Assembly: GCA_937901335.1 (NCBI GenBank)
Contig: CALCHC010000131.1
Coordinates: 1 to 16,692 of the forward strand
Source: an uncultured Phascolarctobacterium sp.
GTDB taxonomy: Bacteria > Bacillota > Negativicutes > Acidaminococcales > Acidaminococcaceae
Direction of reading: 5' to 3'
Length of the DNA stretch: 16,692 nucleotides
Shown in pieces: positions 1 to 7,207 of the stretch (its first letter is position 1; each line of letters begins with the position of its first letter). The position numbers and the translations under genes are program-made. The notes below the pieces were generated by a model, which saw nothing but the letters and a program-made list of their open reading frames with translations, searched no databases and was not told the DNA's origin.

Positions 1-371
1 GCACTCATAACGTAGCGGAACCAAAGTTGTCCGTAAACGAAACCAAGTTGATCTACAACGTAAGTTCCGTAAATGCGAGCACGCAGTCCTACGGTTTCCA
101 AGATGGAAAGGGTGAGCAGGAAGAAGCCCGGATGCCAGGTTGCTTCGTCGCACATCAAATAGATACAATATAATAGGAAGAAAATATCAACGCCAAGGAA
201 GAAAAAGAAGCGAAGACTAGTTTTATCCATATATATAATTTGTTTGGAACCAGGATTTTCACGACGATGATTTAAGATTTGCTCTACTTGATGTAAAAAA
301 TAAGCAATCTCTCTATAGTTCATAAAGGAATACATTTTCAAACAAATGAAAAATAAGGGGATGAATTGCAT
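1..371 (-). CDS. Partial membrane protein of unknown function (N-terminal 123 residues)
   Basis: Open reading frame on the minus strand that begins with ATG at 371 and continues past the left edge without a stop. An AGAGG ribosome binding site lies about 7 nt upstream. The first ~50 residues are amphipathic and include a basic stretch (HRRENPGSK, about residues 35-43). Two hydrophobic, probably membrane-spanning segments follow at about residues 53-73 (rich in F and L) and 80-95, and then an aromatic-rich stretch. There is no cleavable signal peptide. I do not recognise the family and assign no function. Codon use resembles the other genes. It is transcribed divergently from the liv operon, separated by about 308 nt. 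Confidence 0.7.
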   Translation of the reverse strand, partial: MQFIPLFFICLKMYSFMNYREIAYFLHQVEQILNHRRENPGSKQIIYMDKTSLRFFFFLGVDIFFLLYCIYLMCDEATWHPGFFLLTLSILETVGLRARIYGTYVVDQLGFVYGQLWFRYVMS

Positions 372-389
372 GATTTACCTCTCAAAAAT

Positions 390-428
390 TAATGTATACA
401 TTATACAATAAAAGAATAGTTTGCGCCA
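390..428 (-). promoter_or_regulatory. Candidate promoter of the leftward membrane-protein gene, with a palindrome over the -10
   Basis: On the minus strand a perfect TATAAT lies at 405-400. A weak -35 (TGGCGC, 428-423) lies 17 nt upstream. The -10 overlaps a 14-bp perfect palindrome, TAATGTATACATTA (390-403), which could be an operator. The -10 is convincing, the -35 is poor, and an operator role is inference. Confidence 0.45.
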
Positions 429-496
429 GTTGATAACACGTTAAAAATAATGGACATTTTTAAAATAAAAGTTTCGTCAGAATGGACAAGAAAGGC

Positions 497-511
497 AATT
501 TTATTAAAAAT
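497..511. promoter_or_regulatory. Possible CodY-like box upstream of the liv promoter (weak)
   Basis: The 15-mer AATTTTATTAAAAAT matches the Firmicute CodY consensus AATTTTCWGAAAATT at 12 of 15 positions and sits about 53 nt upstream of the -35 of the liv promoter. CodY is the usual branched-chain amino acid sensor of many Firmicutes, so the location makes sense. The surrounding DNA is very AT-rich, however, so a chance match is quite possible, and I cannot tell whether this genome encodes CodY. Confidence 0.2.
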
Positions 512-564
512 GTACCAATTTTTTAGCGATAAGGGGCAGAGTTATAACGATTTTAGGTATTTAG

Positions 565-594
565 TTGACAAAAGTGTGAAGTTCTCGGTATAAT
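565..594 (+). promoter_or_regulatory. Strong sigma-A/70 promoter of the liv operon
   Basis: Perfect TTGACA (565-570), an 18-nt spacer and perfect TATAAT (589-594). The predicted transcript start is near 601, leaving a leader of about 79 nt before livJ1. The 372-564 stretch upstream holds no gene. It is AT-rich and contains a direct repeat AATGGACA at 449-456 and 481-488, 32 nt apart. A promoter this close to consensus fits the high expression expected for binding proteins. Confidence 0.85.
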
Positions 595-610
595 AGTGAA
601 CATAAATTAT

Positions 611-643
611 TATAGTGGAGAGAGACAAAAGATTACCACTATA
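611..643 (+). promoter_or_regulatory. Hairpin in the liv operon 5' leader
   Basis: TATAGTGG (611-618) pairs perfectly with CCACTATA (636-643) around a purine-rich 17-nt loop. It begins about 10 nt after the predicted transcript start and ends about 36 nt before the livJ1 start codon. There is no U-tract, so it is not a terminator. A 5' stabilising hairpin or a protein or small-RNA target is more likely. The stem is seen directly; the function is inferred. Confidence 0.45.
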
Positions 644-679
644 TAATAAGAAAAATATACCAGAAAAGGGGATATTATT

Positions 680-1852
680 ATGAAAAAATGGAAAAAATAT
701 GCTACCGCAGCATTAGCAGCAATGGTATGTGCTTCCGTATTGGCAGGCTGTGGCGGTAAAAAAGAAGAAGCTAAAGCTAACGAAATTAAAATCGGTGCTT
801 CCTTCGAATTGACTGGTAACGTTGCTAACTATGGTAAAGCAATTTTGTCCGGTGCTAAAATGGCATTTGACGAAGCTAACGCTAAAGGCGGCGTTCTCGG
901 CAAAAAAATCGTTGTTATCGAATCCGATAACAAATCCGAACCGTCTGAATCCGGTAACTCCATTACCAAATTGGTAACCCAAGATAAAGTAGTTGCAGTA
1001 GTTGGTCCTGCTACCTCCGGTTGCGTAGCTGCAGGTTCCCCGATTACCGAAGCTAACAAAATTCCTCACATTGCTCCGTCCGGTACTGCTCCTGGCCTGA
1101 CCGTAGACAACAATGGTAAAGTTAAACCGTTCATGTTCCGCGCTTGCTTCATCGACCCGTTCCAAGGTCAAGTTATGGCTCACTTTGCTTCTAACACCTT
1201 GAAAGTTAAAAATGTAGCAATCCTCATGGACTCTTCCTCTGACTACTCCAAAGGTTTGGCTCAAGTATTCCAAGCTACCTTGGAAAAAGCTGGCGGCAAA
1301 ATCGTAACCAAAGAAGCATTCCTCTCCAAAGACTTGGACTTCAAAGCTTCCTTGACCAAAATCAAAGCTACCAATCCGGAAGCAGTTTATGTTCCCGGTT
1401 ACTATGAAGAAGTTTCCAAAATCATCAAACAAGCTCGTGAAATCGGCTTAGACGTTCCGATGATGGGCTGCGACGGTTGGGAATCTCCGAAACTGGCTGA
1501 AATCGCTGGTAAAGACGCTCTGAACAACTGCTACTATGTATCCGCATTCTCCGCACAAGATACCGATCCTTCTGTACAAGCATTCATCAAAGCTTACAAA
1601 GAAAAATATCAAAAAGATCCGGACATCTTCGCTATGCAAGGCTACAACGCTGGTTTAGTAGTTGTTGACTCCATTAAACGCGCTAACTCCACCGACGGTA
1701 CTGCAATTGCTAAAGCAATGGCTGAAACTAAAGACCTTCCGGTAGCAAGCGGCAAATTGACTTATGATGCTAACCACAACCCGATTATCAGTGCTTTGAT
1801 TATCTCCTTGGACGGCGGCGTTCCTTCCTTGAAAGAAAAAATCAGCCTCTAA
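680..1852 (+). CDS. livJ: Branched-chain amino acid ABC transporter, substrate-binding lipoprotein 1 (LivJ-like)
   Basis: Extracytoplasmic binding protein of the HAAT/LIV family (Peripla_BP_6, type I fold) that captures leucine/isoleucine/valine-type ligands and delivers them to LivHM. The 390 residues are the usual length. A lipoprotein signal with lipobox LAGC (residues 21-24, Cys24 lipidated) is followed by a Lys/Glu-rich linker and the two-lobed domain from about residue 36. Family landmarks include ELTG, the VVGPATSG loop and the APSGTAP loop, where ligand contacts are expected. An AAGGGG ribosome binding site lies 8 nt before ATG. It is the first gene of the operon behind a near-perfect promoter, with a hairpin after it. 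It is about half identical by eye to the next gene. The exact ligand cannot be read from the sequence; other amino acids or short amides are possible for this family. Confidence 0.92.
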   Translation: MKKWKKYATAALAAMVCASVLAGCGGKKEEAKANEIKIGASFELTGNVANYGKAILSGAKMAFDEANAKGGVLGKKIVVIESDNKSEPSESGNSITKLVTQDKVVAVVGPATSGCVAAGSPITEANKIPHIAPSGTAPGLTVDNNGKVKPFMFRACFIDPFQGQVMAHFASNTLKVKNVAILMDSSSDYSKGLAQVFQATLEKAGGKIVTKEAFLSKDLDFKASLTKIKATNPEAVYVPGYYEEVSKIIKQAREIGLDVPMMGCDGWESPKLAEIAGKDALNNCYYVSAFSAQDTDPSVQAFIKAYKEKYQKDPDIFAMQGYNAGLVVVDSIKRANSTDGTAIAKAMAETKDLPVASGKLTYDANHNPIISALIISLDGGVPSLKEKISL

Positions 1853-1898
1853 TCCTAAGTTGGTCTAAAATTTACAAATAAAATTTAATGGTTCATCT

Positions 1899-1930
1899 AT
1901 AAAAGGCATGCGTAAAAACATGCCTTTTAT
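1899..1930 (+). terminator. Intercistronic hairpin between livJ1 and livJ2
   Basis: A perfect 12-bp stem (1899-1910 with 1919-1930) closes an 8-nt A-rich loop. The U-rich part (TTTT) is inside the 3' arm and no long U-tract follows, so it is probably a partial terminator or a 3' stabiliser that keeps livJ1 mRNA more abundant than downstream mRNA. The same arrangement recurs after livJ2. Confidence 0.65.
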
Positions 1931-1957
1931 AATAAATGTTTTGAGGGGGATTACATT

Positions 1958-3130
1958 ATGAAAAGAGTGAATAAATTATTGTCAGTACTTGCTGCAGGCG
2001 TATTGTTTGCAGGTGCACTTGCTGGTTGCGGTGGTTCTAAAGAAACTAAAGCAGATACCATTAAAATCGGCGGTTGCTTGGAAATGACCGGTGGTAGCGC
2101 AAGCTTCGGCATTTCTTCTAAAAACGGTATTGAACTTGCTCTGAAAAATGTTAATCAAAAAGGCGTACTGGGCGGTAAAAAAGTAGAACTGGTTGTAGCA
2201 GATAACAAATCTGAAGCATCCGAAGCCCTCAACGCAATGCAAAAATTAATTTCTCAAGATAAGGTTGTTGCTGTTATCGGTCCTAACCTGTCTTCTGCAT
2301 GTATTGCTTCTAGCGCTATCAACAATGCTGGCAAAGTATTGGCAATTACTCCGATGGGTACTAACCCGGACGTAACCGTTGATCCTAAGAGCGGTAAAAC
2401 TAGAGATTATAACTTCCGCGCTTGCTTCATCGACCCGTTCCAAGGTACTGTAATGGCAAACTTCGCTGCTAAAGAAATGGGATTGAAACGTGCTGCTATC
2501 ATGATTGATAACACTAGTGACTATTCCAAAGGTTTGGCACAATTCTTCAAAGAAAACTTCTTGAAAAATGGTTGTGCAGTAGTTGCTGAAGAAGCATATT
2601 TGCAAAAAGATACTGACTTTAAATCTACTCTTACCAAAATCAAAGCTACTAACCCGGACTTCATCTATGTTCCCGGTTACTATCAAGAAGTTGGTTTGAT
2701 TATTAAACAAGCTCGTGAAATCGGCTTGAATATTGCTATCGCAGGTGGCGATGGTTGGGATAGTGCTAAACTTCCTGAAATCGCTGGCAAAGAAGCTCTT
2801 AACGGTACTTTCTTCTGCAACCTGTATTCTCCGGACGATACTTCCGATATGAACAAAAACTTCGTTGCTGAATATCAAAAAATGTTCAACATGAAACCCG
2901 ACGTTTTTGCTGCTCTGGCTCATGATTCCGCTATGGCAATCGTACAAAGTGTTGAAAATGCTAAATCTGCTGATCCTGCTAAAGTTGCTGAAGCTATGGC
3001 AAAAATCAAAGATTTGCAAGGTGTATCCGGTGCACTTACTTTTGATGATAAACACAACCCGATTAAGAGTGCAGTTATCATCGAACACGTTGATGGTAAA
3101 CAAACCTTCAAAACTAAAATTAATCCTTGA
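1958..3130 (+). CDS. livJ: Branched-chain amino acid ABC transporter, substrate-binding lipoprotein 2 (LivJ/LivK-like)
   Basis: Second HAAT-family binding protein, also 390 residues, with its lipobox at the same place (LAGC, residues 21-24). The type I periplasmic-binding fold is complete. Blocks shared with the first paralogue include FRACFIDPFQG, SDYSKGLAQ, TKIKATNP, YVPGYY and IKQAREIGL. The presumed ligand loops differ: VIGPNLSS and TPMGTNP here against VVGPATSG and APSGTAP in the first. This recalls LivJ and LivK of enteric bacteria, two binding proteins of different specificity serving one permease. A GAGGGGG ribosome binding site lies 8 nt before ATG. It lies between two hairpins, so its mRNA level may be set separately. 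It arose by tandem duplication, with some DNA blocks still identical. Ligand unknown. Confidence 0.92.
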   Translation: MKRVNKLLSVLAAGVLFAGALAGCGGSKETKADTIKIGGCLEMTGGSASFGISSKNGIELALKNVNQKGVLGGKKVELVVADNKSEASEALNAMQKLISQDKVVAVIGPNLSSACIASSAINNAGKVLAITPMGTNPDVTVDPKSGKTRDYNFRACFIDPFQGTVMANFAAKEMGLKRAAIMIDNTSDYSKGLAQFFKENFLKNGCAVVAEEAYLQKDTDFKSTLTKIKATNPDFIYVPGYYQEVGLIIKQAREIGLNIAIAGGDGWDSAKLPEIAGKEALNGTFFCNLYSPDDTSDMNKNFVAEYQKMFNMKPDVFAALAHDSAMAIVQSVENAKSADPAKVAEAMAKIKDLQGVSGALTFDDKHNPIKSAVIIEHVDGKQTFKTKINP

Positions 3131-3157
3131 TAACTACAACGCTTAAACATTAAAAAT

Positions 3158-3185
3158 AAGGCTGTTGTCCTTAAACAACAGCCTT
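3158..3185 (+). terminator. Intercistronic hairpin between livJ2 and livH
   Basis: An 11-bp perfect stem (3158-3168 with 3175-3185) closes a 6-nt loop, followed only by TCAATCATTTC. As with the hairpin after livJ1 there is no strong U-tract, so readthrough into livH is expected. It probably lowers permease expression relative to the binding proteins or protects the 3' end of the livJ2 message. Confidence 0.6.
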
Positions 3186-3211
3186 TCAATCATTTCTTAG
3201 GGAGGGTAATT

Positions 3212-4102
3212 ATGGATAACTTTATGCAGCAGTTTTGCCAACAGCTGATTAATGGTATTTCCTTGGGCAGTATTTATGCCTTGATTGCATTAGGTTATAC
3301 TATGATTTATGGTATCATCAAGCTTATCAACTTTGCTCATGGTGATATCTATATGATCGGCGCATATTTTGGTTTCTTTGCTACTACTCAATTAGGCGTG
3401 GGCTTTATCCCCGCAATTATTATCGCAATGGCAGGTGCAGCTGTTGTTGGTATTATTATCGAACGCATTGCTTATAGACCGATGCGTAACGCACCTCGTA
3501 TCGCAATCTTAATCACCGCAATTGGTGTATCCTTCTTGCTTGAATATGGCATGATTTTATTTGTTTCTCCGCAACCGCGTACTTTCCCGGCAGTATTCAC
3601 TCCGACTGTTTACCATATGGGACCCTTGGTTGCAAATAGCCAACAATTGGTAATTTTGATTAGTGCCATCATCCTGATGGTTACCTTGTCTTACATTGTA
3701 AACAGCACTAAAGCAGGTAAAGCAATGCGTGCCGTTTCCTTTGACGCTGACGCAGCAAGACTCATGGGCATCAACATCGACAAAGTTATTTCCATGACCT
3801 TTGCTTTGGGTAGTGCATTGGCAGCAGCAGGTGGCGTACTTGTTGGTGTTTACTATAACTCCATCGACCCGCTGATGGGTATGATGCCCGGTCTGAAAGC
3901 ATTCGTTGCAGCAGTACTTGGTGGTATCGGTATTATCCCCGGCGCTATGATGGGTGGCATTATCCTTGGTGTAGTAGAAGCTATGGTAAGTGGTTTCTTG
4001 TCTTCCACCTTCCGTGATGCTGCAGCTTTCGGCATCTTGATTTTGATTTTGCTGTACAAACCCGCTGGTTTGCTTGGCAAAAACATCCGTGAGAAAGTGT
4101 AG
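3212..4102 (+). CDS. livH: Branched-chain amino acid ABC transporter permease LivH
   Basis: Inner-membrane permease subunit (BPD_transp_2 family) that forms the translocation path with LivM. It has 296 residues, normal for LivH, with about eight hydrophobic segments. Family landmarks are the N-terminal NGISLGSIYALIALGYTMIYG and LINFAHGD (about residues 14-45), a cytoplasmic coupling loop around residues 167-190 (KAMRAVSFDADAARLMGI), and a C-terminal AAVLGGIGIIPGAMMGG region. A GGGAGG ribosome binding site precedes ATG by about 6 nt. The stop is immediately followed by the livM ribosome binding site, so translation is probably coupled. The order H-M-G-F is the canonical LIV arrangement. Confidence 0.94.
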   Translation: MDNFMQQFCQQLINGISLGSIYALIALGYTMIYGIIKLINFAHGDIYMIGAYFGFFATTQLGVGFIPAIIIAMAGAAVVGIIIERIAYRPMRNAPRIAILITAIGVSFLLEYGMILFVSPQPRTFPAVFTPTVYHMGPLVANSQQLVILISAIILMVTLSYIVNSTKAGKAMRAVSFDADAARLMGINIDKVISMTFALGSALAAAGGVLVGVYYNSIDPLMGMMPGLKAFVAAVLGGIGIIPGAMMGGIILGVVEAMVSGFLSSTFRDAAAFGILILILLYKPAGLLGKNIREKV

Positions 4103-4111
4103 GTGGTAAGT

Positions 4112-5047
4112 ATGAATCAAGTAAGAAAATACGACTTAACCATTTTCGCTATTCTGGCGGCAGCATTTGCAGCATTGCAAGGCTGTATCTTTACCGGTAT
4201 CATCGGTCCTTTCTGGGAACTGAACATTATCCTCATTTGTATTAACATCATCTTGGCAGTAAGCTTGAACCTTATTAACGGTTACACCGGTCAATTCTCC
4301 ATTGGCCACGCAGGCTTTATGGCAGTTGGCGCTTACACCAGTGCTGTTATTACTGTAAAACTTGGCTTATCTTTTGAACTTGGTCTTGTAGTTGCAACCT
4401 TGTCCGCAGGTTTGCTTGGCTTCCTCATTGGTTTGCCTACCTTGCGTTTGAATGGTGACTATCTTGCAATTGCAACTCTTGGTTTAGGTGAAATTATTCG
4501 TATCTGCATCCTGAACATCGATTACGTTGGCGGTGCTTCCGGTTTGATGGGTATTCCCCGTATGACCACCTTCGCTTATGTATTCTGGATTATGGTAGCG
4601 ATTATCTTCTTCATCAAAAACTTCAAGAACTCTGCTCCTGGTCGTTGCTGCTTGGCAATTCGTGAAAACGAAATCGCAGCAGACACCATGGGTATTAACA
4701 CTACCAAATATAAAGTATTGGCGTTCACCTTGGGTGCTTCTTTTGCAGGTACTGCAGGCGCACTGTTCAGCCACTACTTCTTCCTGGCGCATCCCGCGTC
4801 CTTTACCTTCATGCGTTCCTTCGATATTCTGACCATGGTTGTATTGGGTGGTTTGGGTTCTATGATTGGTTCCATCACTGGCGCAATCCTCTTGACCTTC
4901 ATCTCCGCATTCTTGTCCGACTTCCCCGAATGGCGTATGATTATCTATTCCGTTACCATGATTATCCTGATGCTCCGTCGTCCCCAAGGTTTGTTTGGTA
5001 ACAAAGAACTTAGCATTAAATGTTTTGGCTTGGGAGGTAAGAAATAA
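4112..5047 (+). CDS. livM: Branched-chain amino acid ABC transporter permease LivM
   Basis: Second permease subunit of the LIV transporter, partner of LivH. With ATG at 4112 it has 311 residues, the common length for LivM outside enteric bacteria, which carry an N-terminal extension. Landmarks are NLINGYTGQFSIGHAGF near residue 50, the coupling loop CLAIRENEIAADTMGI and the GGLGSMIGSITGA segment. A GTG at 4103, directly after the livH stop, would add three residues, but it lies inside the AGGTGG ribosome binding site (4101-4106), so the ATG is preferred. The stop codon overlaps the livG start by one base (TAATG), indicating translational coupling. Confidence 0.94.
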   Translation: MNQVRKYDLTIFAILAAAFAALQGCIFTGIIGPFWELNIILICINIILAVSLNLINGYTGQFSIGHAGFMAVGAYTSAVITVKLGLSFELGLVVATLSAGLLGFLIGLPTLRLNGDYLAIATLGLGEIIRICILNIDYVGGASGLMGIPRMTTFAYVFWIMVAIIFFIKNFKNSAPGRCCLAIRENEIAADTMGINTTKYKVLAFTLGASFAGTAGALFSHYFFLAHPASFTFMRSFDILTMVVLGGLGSMIGSITGAILLTFISAFLSDFPEWRMIIYSVTMIILMLRRPQGLFGNKELSIKCFGLGGKK

Positions 5048-5820
5048 TGGCAGAACTGCTTAAAGTAAATGACATTTCCATGGTCTTTGGTGGTTTGCGT
5101 GCAGTTTCCAACCTTACCATGCATATCAATCATGGCGAATTGATTGGTCTTATCGGTCCTAACGGCGCTGGTAAAACTACTGCGTTCAACATGATTACCG
5201 GTGTATATACTCCGACTGAAGGCGAAGTTTATTTCAATGGCGAAAAGAGCAGCGGTAAAAAATCTTACCAAGTTACCCAAATGGGTATGGCTCGTACTTT
5301 CCAAAACATTCGCTTGTTCTCCGAATTGAGTGTTATCGACAACGTAAAAATTGCTTATAACATGCACGTTTCCTACAATATGTTTGATGCAATCGTTCGC
5401 GATAAAAAATACATTCAAGAAGAAGAAATGATTACTCAAAAGGCACTTGACCTTTTGAAAATCTTCCACTTGGAAGATAAAGCTTACGAAGTTGCGAAAA
5501 ACCTTCCTTACGGTGAACAACGCCGCTTGGAAATTGCTCGCGCTTTGGCAACTGAACCGAAACTTTTGTTATTGGACGAACCTGCTGCAGGTATGAACCC
5601 CCAAGAAACTAAAGAGCTTATGGAAATGATTCGTTGGATTCGTGAAAAATTTGACTTGTCCATCCTTTTGATTGAACATGATATGAGCTTGGTAATGGGT
5701 GTTTGCGAACGCATCTATGTTCTTGAATATGGTTGCTTGATTGCAGAAGGCACTCCTGACGAAATTAAAAATAACAAACGCGTTATTGAAGCATATCTGG
5801 GCGAGGAGGTAATCAACTAA
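5047..5820 (+). CDS. livG: Branched-chain amino acid ABC transporter ATP-binding protein LivG
   Basis: Cytoplasmic ATPase subunit that pairs with LivF to power uptake through LivHM. Of its 257 residues, Walker A is GPNGAGKTT (37-45), the Q-loop glutamine is Q86 in RTFQNIRLF, the signature is the LivG-type YGEQR (155-159), Walker B is LLLLDEP (173-179) and the switch histidine is H211. The insertion between Q-loop and signature (about residues 105-150) and the C-terminal VIEAYLGEE are typical of LivG rather than LivF. GGGAGG lies 9 nt before ATG. It overlaps livM and livF by one base each (TAATG at both junctions). Confidence 0.95.
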   Translation: MAELLKVNDISMVFGGLRAVSNLTMHINHGELIGLIGPNGAGKTTAFNMITGVYTPTEGEVYFNGEKSSGKKSYQVTQMGMARTFQNIRLFSELSVIDNVKIAYNMHVSYNMFDAIVRDKKYIQEEEMITQKALDLLKIFHLEDKAYEVAKNLPYGEQRRLEIARALATEPKLLLLDEPAAGMNPQETKELMEMIRWIREKFDLSILLIEHDMSLVMGVCERIYVLEYGCLIAEGTPDEIKNNKRVIEAYLGEEVIN

Positions 5821-6524
5821 TGTTAAGAGTTGAAGATATCAATGTCTATTACGGCGCGATTCACGCTATTAAAGGCATCAGCCTGGAAGTTAATGACGGT
5901 GAAATCGTTGCACTGATTGGTTCCAACGGTGCAGGTAAATCCACTACTTTGCGTACCATCTCCGGTTTGATGAAACCTAAAACCGGTAGAATTATGTACG
6001 ACGGTGAAGATATTACCGGTGTACCTGCTCACAAAATTGTAGGCAAAGGCTTGTGCCAAGTTCCCGAAGGTCGTCACGTTTTCGCAAACCTGACCGTTTT
6101 GGAAAACTTGGAATTGGGCGCATACTTGCGTACCGATAAAGAAGGCATTGCTAAAGATATGGAAATGGTATTTGAAAAGTTCCCTCGTTTGTTAGAACGT
6201 AAGAACCAACTTTCCGGTACTCTTTCCGGTGGTGAACAACAAATGCTGGCAATGGCACGTGCTCTGATGAGCCGTCCTAAACTGCTCTTGTTGGACGAAC
6301 CTTCCATGGGTTTGGCACCGCTCTTGATTAAAGAAATTTTTAACATCATCAAAGAAATTAACGCAAGCGGCACTACCGTACTGCTTGTAGAACAAAACGC
6401 AAATATGGCTTTGTCCATCGCTGATAAGGCATACGTTCTGGAAACCGGTCGTATTACCTTGAGCGGTACTGCTGCTGAATTGGCAAGCAGTGAAGAAGTA
6501 CGCAAAGCATATCTTGGCGGCTAA
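5820..6524 (+). CDS. livF: Branched-chain amino acid ABC transporter ATP-binding protein LivF
   Basis: Second ATPase subunit of the LIV transporter. Of its 234 residues, Walker A is GSNGAGKST (34-42), the Q-loop is Q80 in CQVPEGR, the signature is LSGGEQQ (135-141) and Walker B is LLLLDEP (155-161). The switch region reads VEQN (190-193), with glutamine where most ABC proteins have histidine; this is normal for LivF. It ends in the usual KAYLGG. GAGGAGG sits at the end of livG, and the start codon overlaps the livG stop. After its stop, 22 nt lead to the CBS-ACT gene with no terminator, so the operon continues. Confidence 0.95.
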   Translation: MLRVEDINVYYGAIHAIKGISLEVNDGEIVALIGSNGAGKSTTLRTISGLMKPKTGRIMYDGEDITGVPAHKIVGKGLCQVPEGRHVFANLTVLENLELGAYLRTDKEGIAKDMEMVFEKFPRLLERKNQLSGTLSGGEQQMLAMARALMSRPKLLLLDEPSMGLAPLLIKEIFNIIKEINASGTTVLLVEQNANMALSIADKAYVLETGRITLSGTAAELASSEEVRKAYLGG

Positions 6525-6546
6525 TATTAAGGAGAGTGTTTAAAGA

Positions 6547-7206
6547 ATGTTAGTTAAAGATTTTATGACTCCTGTAGTTATTACCGTTAGCGAAAACCAA
6601 TCTATGTTGGAAGCTCGCGAAACTATGCGTGGTAAAAGCCTCAACAGCCTTCCTGTTGTTGATGATTTGAAACGCGTTCGTGGTATCATTACCGCTGAAG
6701 ATATCGGCAAAGCTTCTCCCAGTGATGCAAGCACCTTGTCCCGTTACGAAGCAAACTACCTCTTGGGTCGTTTGAAAGTAAAAGACATTATGTCCCGTTC
6801 CGTTATCACCGTTGAATCTGATGACACCATCGAATTTGTTGCTTGGAAATTGTACAAACATAAAGTTAATGCTCTGCCCGTTGTTGACCAAAACAACAAA
6901 TTGGTAGGCATTATCTCTCAAACCGACATCTTCCGTGCATTCGTAGAAATCATGTCCATGGATCGTAGCTGCACCCGTATTACCTTTGACGCAACTGACA
7001 AAGTAGGCGTTGTTGCAGAAGTTTCCAACCTCTTCAAAGAAGCAGGCATCAACATTATCTCCATCGTTAGCCGTCAATTGCCTGACGCAACTGCAGAAGT
7101 TGTTGTTCGTGCTGACTTGAGAGAATATGGCTTGGGCATCATCGAAAGCATTCGCGAAGCAGGCTACACCATTACCAGCATCGAAACCTACGAAGGTGTA
7201 GAATAA
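6547..7206 (+). CDS. CBS-CBS-ACT domain protein (AcuB-like), probable ligand sensor of the liv operon
   Basis: Cytosolic 219-residue protein. A first CBS motif (about residues 1-58) starts with VKDFMTPVVITV and contains SLPVVD. A second (about 77-135) starts VKDIMSRSVITV and contains ALPVVDQNNKLVGIISQTDI. A C-terminal ACT domain (about 142-212) contains DKVGVVAEVSNLFKEAGINI. CBS pairs usually bind adenine nucleotides and ACT domains usually bind amino acids, so a sensor role is likely. It has neither an enzymatic domain nor a DNA-binding domain. The layout resembles B. subtilis AcuB, whose role is not settled. An in-frame stop at 6541 fixes the ATG at 6547, although AGGAG is an unusually long 12 nt away. 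It follows livF by 22 nt. Regulation of transport or of branched-chain metabolism is inference. Confidence 0.85.
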   Translation: MLVKDFMTPVVITVSENQSMLEARETMRGKSLNSLPVVDDLKRVRGIITAEDIGKASPSDASTLSRYEANYLLGRLKVKDIMSRSVITVESDDTIEFVAWKLYKHKVNALPVVDQNNKLVGIISQTDIFRAFVEIMSMDRSCTRITFDATDKVGVVAEVSNLFKEAGINIISIVSRQLPDATAEVVVRADLREYGLGIIESIREAGYTITSIETYEGVE

Positions 7207-7207
7207 A

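Noticed and set aside
595..679. Leader peptide (classic leucine-rich attenuator) before livJ1
   Set aside because: The leader has no ATG-started small frame with a Leu/Ile/Val run, and its hairpin lacks a U-tract.
713..1432. Long minus-strand open frames inside livJ1 (and similar ones inside livJ2, livH, livM and ychF)
   Set aside because: They are antisense shadows produced by strong codon bias, lack ribosome binding sites and recognisable domains, and oppose well-identified genes.
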